Positions 15,644 through 24,753 are shown, counted from the stretch's first letter. The stretch is DNA of 34,882 nucleotides from JBDTVS01 sp040007095 (GCA_040007095.1 JBDTVS010000204.1:1-34882); one strand, 5' to 3'. The notes: generated by a model from the sequence alone, not told the origin. Translations and numbers: made by a program.

Positions 15644-15697
15644 GGAGCGGCCACTTGCCCCGGGACTTCGTGGCGATACGACGTCCTTCGCGAACGG

Positions 15698-15703
15698 TAT
15701 ACT
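15698..15703 (+). promoter_or_regulatory. Candidate -10 box of pyrE, near-leaderless
   Basis: TATACT (one mismatch to TATAAT) ends 13 bases before the pyrE ATG at 15717, so transcription would begin about 7 bases before the start codon. No ribosome binding site lies there and no good -35 hexamer was found. This fits a leaderless or nearly leaderless transcript. Confidence 0.35.
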
Positions 15704-15716
15704 TGCCGTCGCCAGC

Positions 15717-16304
15717 ATGAGCATTCGAATGACCTCTGAAGCCGTACTCGATCTCTTCCGCCACTGCGGCGCCCTGCTCGAGGGCCACTTTCGGCTCACG
15801 TCGGGCCTGCACAGTCCCGGCTACATGCAGTGCGCGCTGGTGCTTCAGCATCCGGCGCATGCCGAGGAGCTGGGCCGGGCGATTGGCGAAGCGACGCGCG
15901 ATCTCTCGCCTACCGTCGTGCTCTCTCCCGCGCTGGGCGGCGTGGTCATCGGTCAGGAGGTGGGGCGCGCGCTCGGCGTGCGAGCGATCTTCGCGGAACG
16001 CCAGGACGGCCAGTTCACCTTGCGCCGCGGCTTTGCCCTGGACCAGCGGGAGCGCGTGCTCGTGGTCGAAGACGTCCTCACGACCGGCGGATCCACGCGG
16101 GAGACCATCGATGTCGCGACGAAGGCGGGCGCGCTCGTCGTCGGGGCCGCCTCGATCGTCGATCGCAGCGGCGGCCGGTTGCGCCTCGACGTGCCGTACC
16201 GCGCGCTCCTCGAACATGTCTTGCCGACCTACGAGCCCGAGCAATGTCCGCTGTGCGCCCAGGGCCTGGCCGTGATCAAGCCCGGCTCCCGGCAGACCGT
16301 GTGA
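15717..16304 (+). CDS. pyrE: Orotate phosphoribosyltransferase
   Basis: Transfers the phosphoribosyl group of PRPP to orotate, giving OMP, in pyrimidine synthesis. The 195-residue protein has HFRLTSGLHSPGYMQC at the N-terminus, the flexible-loop segment FAERQDGQFTLRRGF, and the PRPP-binding motif RVLVVEDVLTTGGST (residues 112-126). The C-terminus has a CPLC pair, common in the PyrE branch that includes thermophiles. ATG 15717 was chosen; ATG 15729 is an alternative. It is not clustered with other pyr genes. Confidence 0.95.
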   Translation: MSIRMTSEAVLDLFRHCGALLEGHFRLTSGLHSPGYMQCALVLQHPAHAEELGRAIGEATRDLSPTVVLSPALGGVVIGQEVGRALGVRAIFAERQDGQFTLRRGFALDQRERVLVVEDVLTTGGSTRETIDVATKAGALVVGAASIVDRSGGRLRLDVPYRALLEHVLPTYEPEQCPLCAQGLAVIKPGSRQTV

Positions 16305-16458
16305 CCGTCCGGCGTTCTGGCGTTCAATCCGGTGCAGGTTCAGTTTCAACGGGATCGCGTCGGACGATCACCAGTCGTCATGAGCACCGATCGAACGCTC
16401 TTTTTGACTGGGTGGGCCCGGCGCGCTCGGTGGTTAGGGTTCCTTAACATAGTCCCTC

Positions 16459-17457
16459 ATGCCGACCTTCAAGGTGACGCTGGCCTACGACGGCACCGAC
16501 TTTGTCGGATGGCAGCGTCAGGCCTCCGGCACATCCATACAGGGTCTCCTCGAGCGTGCGCTGCGAGATCTCGACGGACACGACGTCACCGTGCACGGCG
16601 CAGGGCGGACCGACGCCGGCGTTCATGCGTTCGGACAAGTCGCCAGCTTCGCGCTCAATCGTTCGATTGGCGCTGCCGAGCTCCTTCGTGCGGTGAACGC
16701 GCGTTTCCCCGAGAGTGTCCGGATCGTCTCTGCCGAGGAGGTATCTGCTTCGTTTCACGCGAGGTTCGGCGCGACGCGCAAGGTGTATCGCTACCGCATC
16801 TGGAACGCCGGCCTGCTGAGCCCGTTCGAGCGGGCATACTCGTGGCACGTGCCGGCGCCCCTCGACACCGGCGCGATGCACGAGGCCGCGATTGTTCTCC
16901 AGGGCCGTCACGACTTCGCGGCGTTCCAAGCGTCCGGCAGTGCGACCCGATCGAGTGTGCGCGAGGTGTTCCTGTCAACCGTGCTCGTCAATGGCCGGCT
17001 CGTCTCACGCGGTGGGCACACATCGCCGAGCGGTTCCGACGTGTTTCATCCTCCCCACCCGGCGGATCAGTCCCACCCGCCCGACCAGCCCGATCCGCAT
17101 GATCGATCCGACGCGATTTTCCCGACCGCCTCATCTTTTTTCGTCGTCGGTTCCGCCGGTGTTGACGTCGAACCTGTTGCCGGCGGGGAAGGCCGGGACG
17201 ACGCGGCCCTGTCTCGATGTCGGCATGGCGGTGCGCTCGTCGAGTACGAGGTGACTGGCGACGGCTTCCTCCGCCACATGGTTCGAAACATGGTCGGCTC
17301 GCTGGTGGAAGTTGGTCGCGGCCGACGACCGGTCGAGTGGATCAGCACCGTCCTGGTCGGGCGCGATCGCACGCTGGCGGGCCCGACCGCTCCTCCGCAT
17401 GGGCTCGTGCTCGTGTCGGTGGAGTATGGCGTCCGTTCCCTTGCGGCTGACCGATAA
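16459..17457 (+). CDS. truA: tRNA pseudouridine(38-40) synthase TruA with a long insertion
   Basis: Forms pseudouridine in the tRNA anticodon stem-loop. The core is complete: MPTFKVTLAYDGTDFVGWQ, catalytic Asp52 in GAGRTDAGVHA, YRYRIWN, QGRHDFAAFQASG, and the C-terminal EYEVTGDGFLRHMVRNMVG with a final GLVLVSVEY. At 332 residues it is some 70-80 longer than normal. The excess is residues about 182-258, between core strands, containing His/Pro/Asp-rich low complexity (HPPHPADQSHPPDQPDPHD). The reading frame is intact across it, so the enzyme is probably functional with a disordered loop. Confidence 0.93.
   Translation: MPTFKVTLAYDGTDFVGWQRQASGTSIQGLLERALRDLDGHDVTVHGAGRTDAGVHAFGQVASFALNRSIGAAELLRAVNARFPESVRIVSAEEVSASFHARFGATRKVYRYRIWNAGLLSPFERAYSWHVPAPLDTGAMHEAAIVLQGRHDFAAFQASGSATRSSVREVFLSTVLVNGRLVSRGGHTSPSGSDVFHPPHPADQSHPPDQPDPHDRSDAIFPTASSFFVVGSAGVDVEPVAGGEGRDDAALSRCRHGGALVEYEVTGDGFLRHMVRNMVGSLVEVGRGRRPVEWISTVLVGRDRTLAGPTAPPHGLVLVSVEYGVRSLAADR
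17046..17115. repeat. Low-complexity DNA repeat inside truA
   Basis: Pyrimidine-rich imperfect units (CCACCCGGCGGATCAGTCCC, then CACCCGCCCGACCAGCCCGA) encode the His/Pro/Asp-rich part of the TruA insertion. Part of it (from 17069) resembles the repeat within the acylase gene near 8596. There the coding strand is the opposite one, so the same DNA type encodes HPPDQPDP here and GTDRAGRAGG there. Confidence 0.6.
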
Positions 17458-17470
17458 AAGCTTCTACAAT
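17441..17470 (+). promoter_or_regulatory. Candidate sigma-70 promoter for uppS-cdsA-dxr-rseP
   Basis: TTGCGG (17441-17446), an 18-bp spacer and TACAAT (17465-17470) lie at the end of truA and just after it, 63-92 bp before uppS. The -10 has one mismatch to consensus; the -35 keeps only TTG. A transcript would start near 17477. Confidence 0.4.
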
Positions 17471-17532
17471 CAGCGTTTAGTCACGAAACTCCGCGCGAGC
17501 GTCGTTTCTTAACAGACTTCAAGGACGCGTGA

Positions 17533-18324
17533 ATGTCGCTTGAGCAGCTCCTGGCGTGGATCCCGCCAGGATCGGCCGACGAAACGCTGGCGCATCAAGT
17601 CAACTTCGAACGGCTGCCCGCGCACGTCGCCATCATCATGGATGGCAACGGCCGCTGGGCCGCGCAGCGCCATCTGCCGCGGGTGGAAGGCCATCGCGCC
17701 GGCATCGCGTCGGTCCGCGACGTCGTGGAGACGTCCGCGCGTCTGGGCATCGGTGTCCTCACGCTCTACGCGTTCTCGATCGAGAACTGGAAGCGTCCCA
17801 GGACCGAGATCAACACGCTGATGATCCTCCTGAAGCGGTACCTGCGCCTCGAGTTGAGCTCGCTGCTCAAGAACAACATCCGGTTCCAGGTGATTGGGCG
17901 TCCCGAGGAGTTGTCGCCGGATGTGCGGCACGAGCTCGACATCGGCATCCGTCAGACGGCGTCGAACACGGGCATGCGCTTCAACATCGCGCTCAACTAC
18001 GGCGGCCGCGCCGAAATCGTGGATGCCGTGCGACGGGCGATTGCCTCCGGTATCCCGCCTGCCGATCTCGACGAGCAGCGCTTCGGCGAATTGCTGTACA
18101 CGGCCGGCCAGCCCGATCCCGATCTGCTGATCCGGACGAGCGGCGAGATGCGGGTGAGCAATTTTCTGCTGTGGCAGATCGCCTACTCTGAAATCTGGGT
18201 CACCGAAACACTGTGGCCCGATTTTCGCCGGCGGCATCTGCTGGACGCCATTCTGGCCTACCAGAAGCGCGACCGCCGATATGGCGGCATCCAGACCCCA
18301 CCGGTCGCGGCCAGCTACAAGTGA
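17533..18324 (+). CDS. uppS: Undecaprenyl diphosphate synthase (cis-prenyltransferase)
   Basis: Condenses isopentenyl diphosphates onto farnesyl diphosphate to make the C55 lipid carrier for peptidoglycan and surface sugars. The 263-residue protein has HVAIIMDGNGRWA with catalytic Asp37, then GHRAG, LTLYAFSIENWKRP, LNYGGRAEIVDA, and the C-terminal signature DPDLLIRTSGEMRVSNFLLWQ with TLWPDF. A ribosome binding site AGGA precedes ATG 17533. It is first in the isoprenoid/phospholipid cluster uppS-cdsA-dxr-rseP, an order common in bacteria. Confidence 0.97.
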   Translation: MSLEQLLAWIPPGSADETLAHQVNFERLPAHVAIIMDGNGRWAAQRHLPRVEGHRAGIASVRDVVETSARLGIGVLTLYAFSIENWKRPRTEINTLMILLKRYLRLELSSLLKNNIRFQVIGRPEELSPDVRHELDIGIRQTASNTGMRFNIALNYGGRAEIVDAVRRAIASGIPPADLDEQRFGELLYTAGQPDPDLLIRTSGEMRVSNFLLWQIAYSEIWVTETLWPDFRRRHLLDAILAYQKRDRRYGGIQTPPVAASYK

Positions 18325-18454
18325 CACTCGATCTTCGACGAGCCACTCACGCAGCGGATTCGTCATTTCTCGGCGACGACCACGACCGCACGCGGGTGAG
18401 AAGGCTTCCCTCTTCCAGAATCCCGGTTGTGCACCGTCGAGTGTCTGACCGCCA

Positions 18455-19327
18455 ATGACGCGCGTGCTGAGCGGAGTCACGCTCATTGCCGTGGCGATCG
18501 CCATCGTCTGGTCCAACCAGCGGATCGTGTTCGAGATGGCGGCGTTCGTGTTGTTGTTTGCCGCGAGTTACGAGCTCATCAGCCTGTTCCGCGCCGGCGG
18601 CATCACCGTAGCGCGGTGGCCGGCGATGATCGCGTCCCTGCTGACCTTGGCGACGTTTTCCGGAATACTCAGCGCCAACATTCCCGTGACGACCGACGCC
18701 GTGCTGCTCGTCGCGTTGATCGGCCTCGCGCTCGTCGCGATGCGCACGTGGCGCAGCGGCGTCGATGGGTTGACGACGATCTCTGCGTCGCTTTTTCCTT
18801 CGCTGTATGTCGCCTTGCCGATTGGCGCGATGGTCGCCATTCGCGAGCAGGGTCCGGCGCCGCTCTTCCTGGTGATGTTGACAGTCATCGTCAGCGACAC
18901 GGCGCAGTACTACACCGGGCGCCTCACGGGCCGGCATCTCCTGGCGCCGGCGATCAGCCCGAAGAAGACGATCGAAGGAGCCGTTGGCGGCGTGGTATTC
19001 GGTACGCTGCTGTTCGCGTCGGTCGGCGAGTGGGCGCCGCCGGTGATTCGTGTCATCTCGCGCTGGTTCGACCTGGACTTCACGATGACGTCGGCCTTCA
19101 TCTCCTTCTTGTCCTCGCTTCCGTTGAGCGTGCGCATCGGGATCGGGTTCGGCCTTGTGGTCGTCGGCATTGCCGGGGATCTGTTCGAATCCATGCTCAA
19201 GCGAAGCGCCGGCGTCAAAGACAGCTCGTCGATCATTCCGGGGCACGGCGGCGTCCTGGATCGTATCGACGCGCTGCTCTTCGCGGCGCCCCTGTTCTAC
19301 GTGGCCGGCCATTTCATCAGAATCTAG
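18455..19327 (+). CDS. cdsA: Phosphatidate cytidylyltransferase
   Basis: Makes CDP-diacylglycerol from phosphatidate and CTP at the inner membrane, the branch point for phospholipid synthesis. The 290-residue protein has several hydrophobic helices and the complete family signature KRSAGVKDSSSIIPGHGGVL followed by DRIDALLFAAP. Upstream are SDTAQYYTGRLTG and the KKTIEG segment. The 130-bp gap after uppS is without a gene but has a perfect 9-bp inverted repeat GACACTCGA (18323-18331) / TCGAGTGTC (18437-18445) spanning it. Confidence 0.95.
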   Translation: MTRVLSGVTLIAVAIAIVWSNQRIVFEMAAFVLLFAASYELISLFRAGGITVARWPAMIASLLTLATFSGILSANIPVTTDAVLLVALIGLALVAMRTWRSGVDGLTTISASLFPSLYVALPIGAMVAIREQGPAPLFLVMLTVIVSDTAQYYTGRLTGRHLLAPAISPKKTIEGAVGGVVFGTLLFASVGEWAPPVIRVISRWFDLDFTMTSAFISFLSSLPLSVRIGIGFGLVVVGIAGDLFESMLKRSAGVKDSSSIIPGHGGVLDRIDALLFAAPLFYVAGHFIRI

Positions 19328-19381
19328 GAGGCCCGGGCTTTGTCTCGGTGCGCTCGGTGTTCCCGGTGGTTGGTCTCCTGA

Positions 19382-20545
19382 ATGAAACACATTGCGATCC
19401 TCGGCTCCACCGGCTCGATCGGGCAGAGCGCCCTCGCCGTGGTCGACGCTCACCCCGATCGATTGCAAATCGTCGGCCTCGCGGCGGGGGAGAACGCGGA
19501 CCTGCTGGCGGCGCAGATCGCGCGATACCGGCCGCGCGTGGTGGCGCTGGCGTCGAGCGCGGCCAGCGATCGGCTGAGACGGACCGGCGTGACGGCCGAG
19601 ATCGCCGGCACCGGACGGGACGGCCTGGTGGCGGTGGCGTCGCATCCCGACGTCGACATCGTCTTATGCGCGTCCTCGGGGACCGACGGCCTGGAAGCGG
19701 TGCTCGCGGCGATCGCCCAGCGGAAGACCATCGCCCTGGCGAACAAGGAAGTCCTGGTCATGGCCGGCGGTCTGGTCACCGACTCGGCGCGTCAGCACGG
19801 CGTGTCCATCCTGCCGGTCGACAGCGAGCACAACGCCGTCCACCAGTGTTTGCACGGACGTCGGCTCTCGGACATCAGCCGGTTGATTCTCACCGCGTCC
19901 GGCGGACCTTTTCTCGGCCGTTCAACGTCTGAGTTGGCAGGCGTCACCGCCGCCGATGCGCTCAAGCATCCGACCTGGCGGATGGGCCGGAAAATCACCA
20001 TCGATTCCGCGACCTTGATGAACAAGGGTCTCGAAGTGATCGAGGCGCACTGGTTGTTTGGCGTGGCGGCCGGTCAGATCGACGTGCTCGTGCATCCGCA
20101 ATCGGTCGTGCATTCGCTGGTGGAGCTCATTGATGGTTCGATGATCGCGCAGTTGGGCGTGACCGACATGCGCCTGCCGATTCAGTATGCGTTTTCGTAT
20201 CCCGACCGGTGGACCGCGCCGCTCCCCCCGCTCGATCTGGCTCGAGTGGGCCGGCTCGATTTCGCCGCTCCAGACGGCGCGGCGTTCCCGTGTCTCGGCC
20301 TCGCGTATCGAGCGCTCGAGGCCAAACGAACGCTGCCGGTGGTGCTGAACGCCGCGAACGAAGTGGCGGTCGGCCTGTTTCTCGAAGGCCGCCTCGGATT
20401 CGGGTCGATTCCGCAGGTGATCGAGCAGGCGATGGACGCGTGCGTCCCGGCAGACGCGTCGACGCTCGCCGCGGTTCGCGCGCTCGACCAATGGGCTCGA
20501 GAATATGCGCTCGATATCGCCCGCGGGGTAGAATCGAAGGTCTGA
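19382..20545 (+). CDS. dxr: 1-deoxy-D-xylulose 5-phosphate reductoisomerase
   Basis: Second step of the MEP isoprenoid pathway: NADPH-dependent rearrangement and reduction of DXP to MEP. The 387-residue protein has the nucleotide-binding GSTGSIG (8-14), then ALANKEVLVMAGG, VDSEHNAVHQCL (metal and substrate), TASGGPF, HPTWRMGRKITIDSATLMNK and HPQSVVHSLVE. Length and motifs are normal. It lies 54 bp after cdsA and ends 2 bases before the proposed rseP start. Confidence 0.97.
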   Translation: MKHIAILGSTGSIGQSALAVVDAHPDRLQIVGLAAGENADLLAAQIARYRPRVVALASSAASDRLRRTGVTAEIAGTGRDGLVAVASHPDVDIVLCASSGTDGLEAVLAAIAQRKTIALANKEVLVMAGGLVTDSARQHGVSILPVDSEHNAVHQCLHGRRLSDISRLILTASGGPFLGRSTSELAGVTAADALKHPTWRMGRKITIDSATLMNKGLEVIEAHWLFGVAAGQIDVLVHPQSVVHSLVELIDGSMIAQLGVTDMRLPIQYAFSYPDRWTAPLPPLDLARVGRLDFAAPDGAAFPCLGLAYRALEAKRTLPVVLNAANEVAVGLFLEGRLGFGSIPQVIEQAMDACVPADASTLAAVRALDQWAREYALDIARGVESKV

Positions 20546-20547
20546 GG

Positions 20548-21894
20548 TTGTTTGATTTGGGCATACTGCAAACCTTCGCCGCGTTTGTCTTCGTGCTGGG
20601 CGTGCTCGTATTCGTCCACGAGCTTGGTCACTTTCTCGCGGCCAAGCGCGTCGGCATTCGCGTCCTGAAGTTCCAGCTCGGCTTCAACCCCACCATTTTC
20701 AGCTTCCGGCGCGGCGATACCGAATACGGCATCGGCGCGCTGCCCCTCGGCGGCTTCGTCAAGATGGCCGGCGAGAGCCCCGAGGATGAACGCACCGGCG
20801 CCGCCGACGAATTCATGTCGAAGACCAAGTGGCAGCGCTTTCAGGTGCTGATCATGGGTCCGGCGATGAACCTGTTGTTGGCGGTGGCGTTGACCGCTGT
20901 GGTGCTCTATCGCGACGGCGAGGTTCCCGCTTACGAAGGCCTGCCGCCGGTGGTGGGCGTCGTGACGCCCGGTTCCGCCGCGGAGCGAGCCGACATCCGC
21001 GCCGGCGATCGCATTCTGGCCGTCGCCGGGTCGCCGGTGGAGCGGTGGGACGACTTCTTCATGAGGATCGGCGCGCGCGCGGAGCGCGAAATTCCGATCG
21101 ATCTCGTGCGCAACAACGAGGCCTTGACGCGCCGGGTCACGCCGTCGACGGCGACCGTCGGCCAGAGCCGTTTCGAGTTTGGTGAGATCGGAGTCCTGCC
21201 CGACGTCCACCCGCATCTGGTGGCCGTGAGCCCGAACGAACCCGGTTCGCGCGGCGGCCTCAAGCCGGGCGACGTCATCGTCGAGGCCGACGGACAGCCG
21301 ATCACGTTCCACCAGGATTTCAGGGTCATCATCGCAAAGAACCCGAATCACCCTATCGCCCTGTCGATTCTGCGCGAAGGCGCGCCGCTCGCCATCACCG
21401 TCACGCCGCGCAAGAACGGTGACGTGGGATACCTCGGGGTCACTCCGCAGGACGAGATGAGACGCCTGAATCCGTCCGCGATGCAAGCCCTCGAGCTCAG
21501 CGTGCAGAAGAACGTGCAGGGCGCGGGGCTGATCTTTCAGACTGTCTGGGGTCTCGTCACGCGGGAAACCTCGCCGAAGCAGTTGATGGGGCCGGTGGCC
21601 ATCGCCCAGCTCTCCGGCGAGACCGCGCAACTCGGGTGGATTGCGCTGGCCAACCTGATGGCGATGATCAGCTTGAATCTGGGCTTGCTCAACCTGATGC
21701 CGATTCCGATTCTCGACGGCGGCCATATCTTCATCATGGCGCTCGAGGGACTGGCGCGGCGCAACTTCAGCATCCGCGTCAAAGAGAAGATGCTGCTCGC
21801 GGGCTTCGTGGTGCTCATGATGCTGATGGTGACCGTCATCTACAACGATTTGACCCGCATCAGCTGGATCGAACGCCTCATGCCCTGGCGCTGA
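20548..21894 (+). CDS. rseP: RseP-type site-2 protease (intramembrane zinc metalloprotease)
   Basis: Intramembrane protease that cleaves transmembrane segments, usually anti-sigma factors or remnant signal peptides. Motifs are HELGH (24-28) in the first membrane helix, then IGALPLGGFVKMAGE, two PDZ domains (roughly residues 120-285) and the active-site loop NLMPIPILDGGH near the C-terminal helices. No ATG fits. TTG 20548 (GAAGG 7 bases before) and TTG 20557 (AGG 9 bases before) are both plausible and differ by three residues. The long open frame further upstream is dxr read out of frame. It completes the uppS-cdsA-dxr-rseP cluster. Confidence 0.93.
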   Translation: MFDLGILQTFAAFVFVLGVLVFVHELGHFLAAKRVGIRVLKFQLGFNPTIFSFRRGDTEYGIGALPLGGFVKMAGESPEDERTGAADEFMSKTKWQRFQVLIMGPAMNLLLAVALTAVVLYRDGEVPAYEGLPPVVGVVTPGSAAERADIRAGDRILAVAGSPVERWDDFFMRIGARAEREIPIDLVRNNEALTRRVTPSTATVGQSRFEFGEIGVLPDVHPHLVAVSPNEPGSRGGLKPGDVIVEADGQPITFHQDFRVIIAKNPNHPIALSILREGAPLAITVTPRKNGDVGYLGVTPQDEMRRLNPSAMQALELSVQKNVQGAGLIFQTVWGLVTRETSPKQLMGPVAIAQLSGETAQLGWIALANLMAMISLNLGLLNLMPIPILDGGHIFIMALEGLARRNFSIRVKEKMLLAGFVVLMMLMVTVIYNDLTRISWIERLMPWR

Positions 21895-21954
21895 CCTCGC
21901 CCCGCCGCCTCCACACGACACCAGCGCCGATCGTTTCCTCCGTGGAGATTCCCG

Positions 21955-23634
21955 ATGCGAAACACCCACTCCGGCGCCACCCTGTCAGTGCGGGCCATCG
22001 CCGGCTCTCATGTGGTGATCCTCGCCTGGGACATGAAGCCACCCGCAACCGCCGGCCTGCTGGGCTTTGCCGTTCAACGCACCGAGCTCCGCCACGGGAC
22101 GGTGATCGAACGCTACTGGCTGCGCGGCATCAAGCGATTCGAGGACAAGGACCAGGGCCTGCCGCCCGGTACGCCGGTGCCCACTTCGGAGCATCCCGTT
22201 CAGTCCTTTCAATGGGGCGACTACACGCCGCATCCGGATACGGACTTTGTCTATCGCGTCGTCCCCGTGTACGGGCAGCCCAAGAATCTCGAGCTCCGCG
22301 AAACTTCTGCCGCGCAAGTCGCCATTCACACCGAACCCTCATACGGCACCGAACATTCCATTTTCTTCAATCGAGGGGTCGCAGGATCGCAGGCCTACGC
22401 GCGCAAGTTCCCGAACCCGACGCCCGATGTGAACGTGCCGACGTCACCTCAGTTGAAGTGGCTGTCGCGCGGCCTCTACGAGGCACTGGTGAAATTCATC
22501 GGCCGTGCCGCGAACAAGAAATGGGGTCTGCGTGCGGCCCTGTACGAATTCCACTATGAACCGGTCGGTCAGGCATTCAAGCAGGCCATCAACCACGGCG
22601 CCGACGTCAGGATCGTCTACGACACACCGAACTACGGGCCCCAGAACACCGCAATGGTGAACAAGCTGGGTCTCGGCGCCAACTGCATCCAGCGCGACAA
22701 CGGCGGAAATCAGAAGCACAACAAGTTCATCGTGCTGCTGAAAGACGGGAAGCCGATCGAGGTCTGGACCGGTTCGACCAACATTTCCGATGGCGGAATC
22801 TTCGGACACTCGAATGTCGGACATCAGGTGGCCGACGAGACCGTGGCACAGCAGTATCTGGACTACTGGAACGCTCTGGCGGCCAACCCGCCCGTCGGCG
22901 CATTGGCCAAGCTCAATAACGGTCGTACGCCGACGCCGTCGTCAGCGCTCGGAAACACCGCGCTCGTGGCGCTGTTCAGTCCACGCCGTTTCGAGACGCT
23001 GCAGTGGTACGCGGACTTGATGAACGCCGCCCACGAGATCGTCTGCTTTACCGTGGCGTTCGCGCTCGCGAAGCCGTTCGAGACGGTCATCCAGCAGGAG
23101 AACGACGTGCTGCGCTATGTCTTGTCCGACAAGCGGCTGGCCGGCTCGGCGCTGATCACCAAAGACAGGGACGTGCTGTATGCCGCGGGTGCGAAATTCG
23201 ACAAGGGCGAGCTGCCCGACTTTCTCGAGGAGAAGCTGACCGGTCTGAACCAGAACCTGTACATCCACGACAAGTTCATGCTGCTCGATCCGATTGGCGA
23301 AGTTCCCACCGTGATCACCGGGTCGGCCAACTTCAGCGGGACGTCGCAGAGCGGCAACGACGAGAACATGCTGGTGATTCGAGGCAATCAGCGGGTCGCG
23401 GATATCTATTTCGGCGAGTTCCTCCGCATCTTCGATCACATCTACGCACGCTATCTCGCGCGCAAGATCAAGGAAGAGATGGCCGCGAAAGCGAAGGAGA
23501 ACGCCGGCAAGCCGCAACCGGCCACACCGGGGAGCGGGTTCCTCAAAACGTCAGACGTCTGGGTCGCCGCGCATTTCCAGGACGGACCGAAGTCGCGCCG
23601 CCGGCAGTATTTTCACGGTGCGTGGCAGAGCTGA
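21955..23634 (+). CDS. Phospholipase-D-like protein with two HKD motifs
   Basis: A 559-residue cytoplasmic-looking protein of the PLD superfamily. Residues about 1-130 form a beta-rich, fibronectin-like region (LAWDMKPPATAGLLGFAVQR, then TDFVYRVVPVYG). The first catalytic motif is HNKFIVLL at 255-262 followed by WTGSTNIS. The second is HDKFMLLD at 438-445 (HxKx4D) followed by TGSANFSGTSQSGNDEN. Motif 1 has six and not four residues before its Asp, a minor deviation. There is no signal peptide. Substrate may be phospholipid or nucleic acid; other family members include nucleases and defence effectors. It is isolated, 60 bp after rseP, with a structured repeat following it. Confidence 0.85.
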   Translation: MRNTHSGATLSVRAIAGSHVVILAWDMKPPATAGLLGFAVQRTELRHGTVIERYWLRGIKRFEDKDQGLPPGTPVPTSEHPVQSFQWGDYTPHPDTDFVYRVVPVYGQPKNLELRETSAAQVAIHTEPSYGTEHSIFFNRGVAGSQAYARKFPNPTPDVNVPTSPQLKWLSRGLYEALVKFIGRAANKKWGLRAALYEFHYEPVGQAFKQAINHGADVRIVYDTPNYGPQNTAMVNKLGLGANCIQRDNGGNQKHNKFIVLLKDGKPIEVWTGSTNISDGGIFGHSNVGHQVADETVAQQYLDYWNALAANPPVGALAKLNNGRTPTPSSALGNTALVALFSPRRFETLQWYADLMNAAHEIVCFTVAFALAKPFETVIQQENDVLRYVLSDKRLAGSALITKDRDVLYAAGAKFDKGELPDFLEEKLTGLNQNLYIHDKFMLLDPIGEVPTVITGSANFSGTSQSGNDENMLVIRGNQRVADIYFGEFLRIFDHIYARYLARKIKEEMAAKAKENAGKPQPATPGSGFLKTSDVWVAAHFQDGPKSRRRQYFHGAWQS

Positions 23635-23638
23635 AGCA

Positions 23639-23755
23639 GGCTGCTGAAAAACGCAGCCCGAACTGAAAACTCAAAAATCAGAACTCAGAAGGCCTCCGAG
23701 ACCACCCAGGAATTCGCACTTCTAAGTTCAGGTTGCTGGCTTTTTCAGCAACCTG
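23639..23755. repeat. Heptad-repeat element copy R5 with two terminal hairpins
   Basis: The most complete gene-less copy. Hairpin A is GGCTGC/GCAGCC (23639-23658). The heptad array follows: GAACTGA, AAACTCA, AAAATCA, GAACTCA, GAAGG (from 23660). After a spacer comes hairpin B with a perfect 10-bp stem CAGGTTGCTG (23729-23738) / CAGCAACCTG (23746-23755) and loop GCTTTTT. It fills the gap between convergent genes, so hairpin B may also terminate transcription. The copy at 34687-34823 is the same design in inverse orientation. Confidence 0.85.
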
Positions 23756-24544
23756 TCAGACGACGCGGACTGACACCTCGCCCAGAAGACCGAAGTCGGC
23801 GACGATCGCGTCGCCCGGCGCAATCGGCAGCGGTACCACGCACGTGCCGGTGGTGACGATCTGGCCCGTTTCGAGCGTGATGTCCAGCCCCGACAGCTCG
23901 TTGACCAGCCAGGCGAGGGCGATGCGCGGGTCGCCCAGCACGTTGGCGCCCTGCCCGTGGTGCGTCTGCTTGCCTCGCACCGTGAGGGCCGCGTGATGAT
24001 TCGCCAGGTCGATCTCCCGCCAGCGCGCCGTGGTCGCCGGGCCGATCACGAAGAGATGCGCGCAGGCGTTGTCGGCGATCAACTGCGGCGCACCGACGAT
24101 CGTGAAGTCCTCGTAGCGGGAGTCGGGCAGCTCGATGGCGGTGTGCAACGTGTCGACGGCCGCCAGGGCTTCTTCCACGCTGTAGGGTTCGGGGCGGGGC
24201 CGCAGGTCTCGACCCATGCGAAACGCGAACTCCGCTTCCGCGACGCGCATGTGATTGGCGCCAAACGGCAGTTCGCCCTGACTCTCGACGACCTTCTCGC
24301 GCAGCAGCCGTCCCGCCAGCGGCCCGTCGACGGCGATGTGCGCCTGCCCGGCGAGGCTGGTCGCCGCGATCTTCCAGCCGAATAGCGCGGCGCCGCTCCG
24401 CCGTTCCAGGTGCGCCTGCACCTGATAGCCTTCGGCGCGCGTTTCCGGCCGTACGGCCTCCGGCAAGGTCGCCAGGCGCGTTCCGTCTTGCCAGTGTCGC
24501 CACAGCAGGTCGGAGGCGGCCGAAAAGCGCTCGTCGATTGTCAT
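23756..24544 (-). CDS. 2-keto-4-pentenoate hydratase family protein (MhpD-like)
   Basis: Member of the fumarylacetoacetase-related hydratase/decarboxylase family that adds water to 2-hydroxy-dienoates in meta-cleavage of aromatics. The 262-residue product has GWKIAATS (56-63), then DGPLAGRLL, the metal-binding EAE in RVAEAEFAF (E103, E105), PDSRYEDF and the late GDAIVADFG. No other aromatic-catabolism gene is in the window, so the true substrate is open. The 209 bp between its start and the next gene hold nothing I can recognise. Confidence 0.85.
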   Translation of the reverse strand: MTIDERFSAASDLLWRHWQDGTRLATLPEAVRPETRAEGYQVQAHLERRSGAALFGWKIAATSLAGQAHIAVDGPLAGRLLREKVVESQGELPFGANHMRVAEAEFAFRMGRDLRPRPEPYSVEEALAAVDTLHTAIELPDSRYEDFTIVGAPQLIADNACAHLFVIGPATTARWREIDLANHHAALTVRGKQTHHGQGANVLGDPRIALAWLVNELSGLDITLETGQIVTTGTCVVPLPIAPGDAIVADFGLLGEVSVRVV

Positions 24545-24753
24545 GCAGGATACGGTATGGTCGGCCGATCCGATGCGTGCCGGGCGTTCGGTCCAGCGGC
24601 GACGGGCGACGGCGTTTTTCAGCTTTCCGAAACTGCTCTCACGGGAGTTCGGATGGCCGGGCTACGAATTTGAGCGGGCGTTCCGGTCCACGTGCACGAG
24701 AACCATCGCACTGAGGTTCGCTTGGTCGGAGGCCGGCTACTTCGGACGTAACG

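Noticed and set aside
20182..21969. A 595-codon open frame on the minus strand opposite rseP
   Set aside because: It is low in recognisable motifs and rich in Arg, His and Asp, as expected for the antisense of a GC-rich gene; rseP on the plus strand has complete motifs.
23729..23755. A plain rho-independent terminator between convergent genes
   Set aside because: The stem-loop could terminate, but the same hairpin occurs at 9448 between divergent genes and at 34687 with no terminator role, so it is primarily part of the repeat element.
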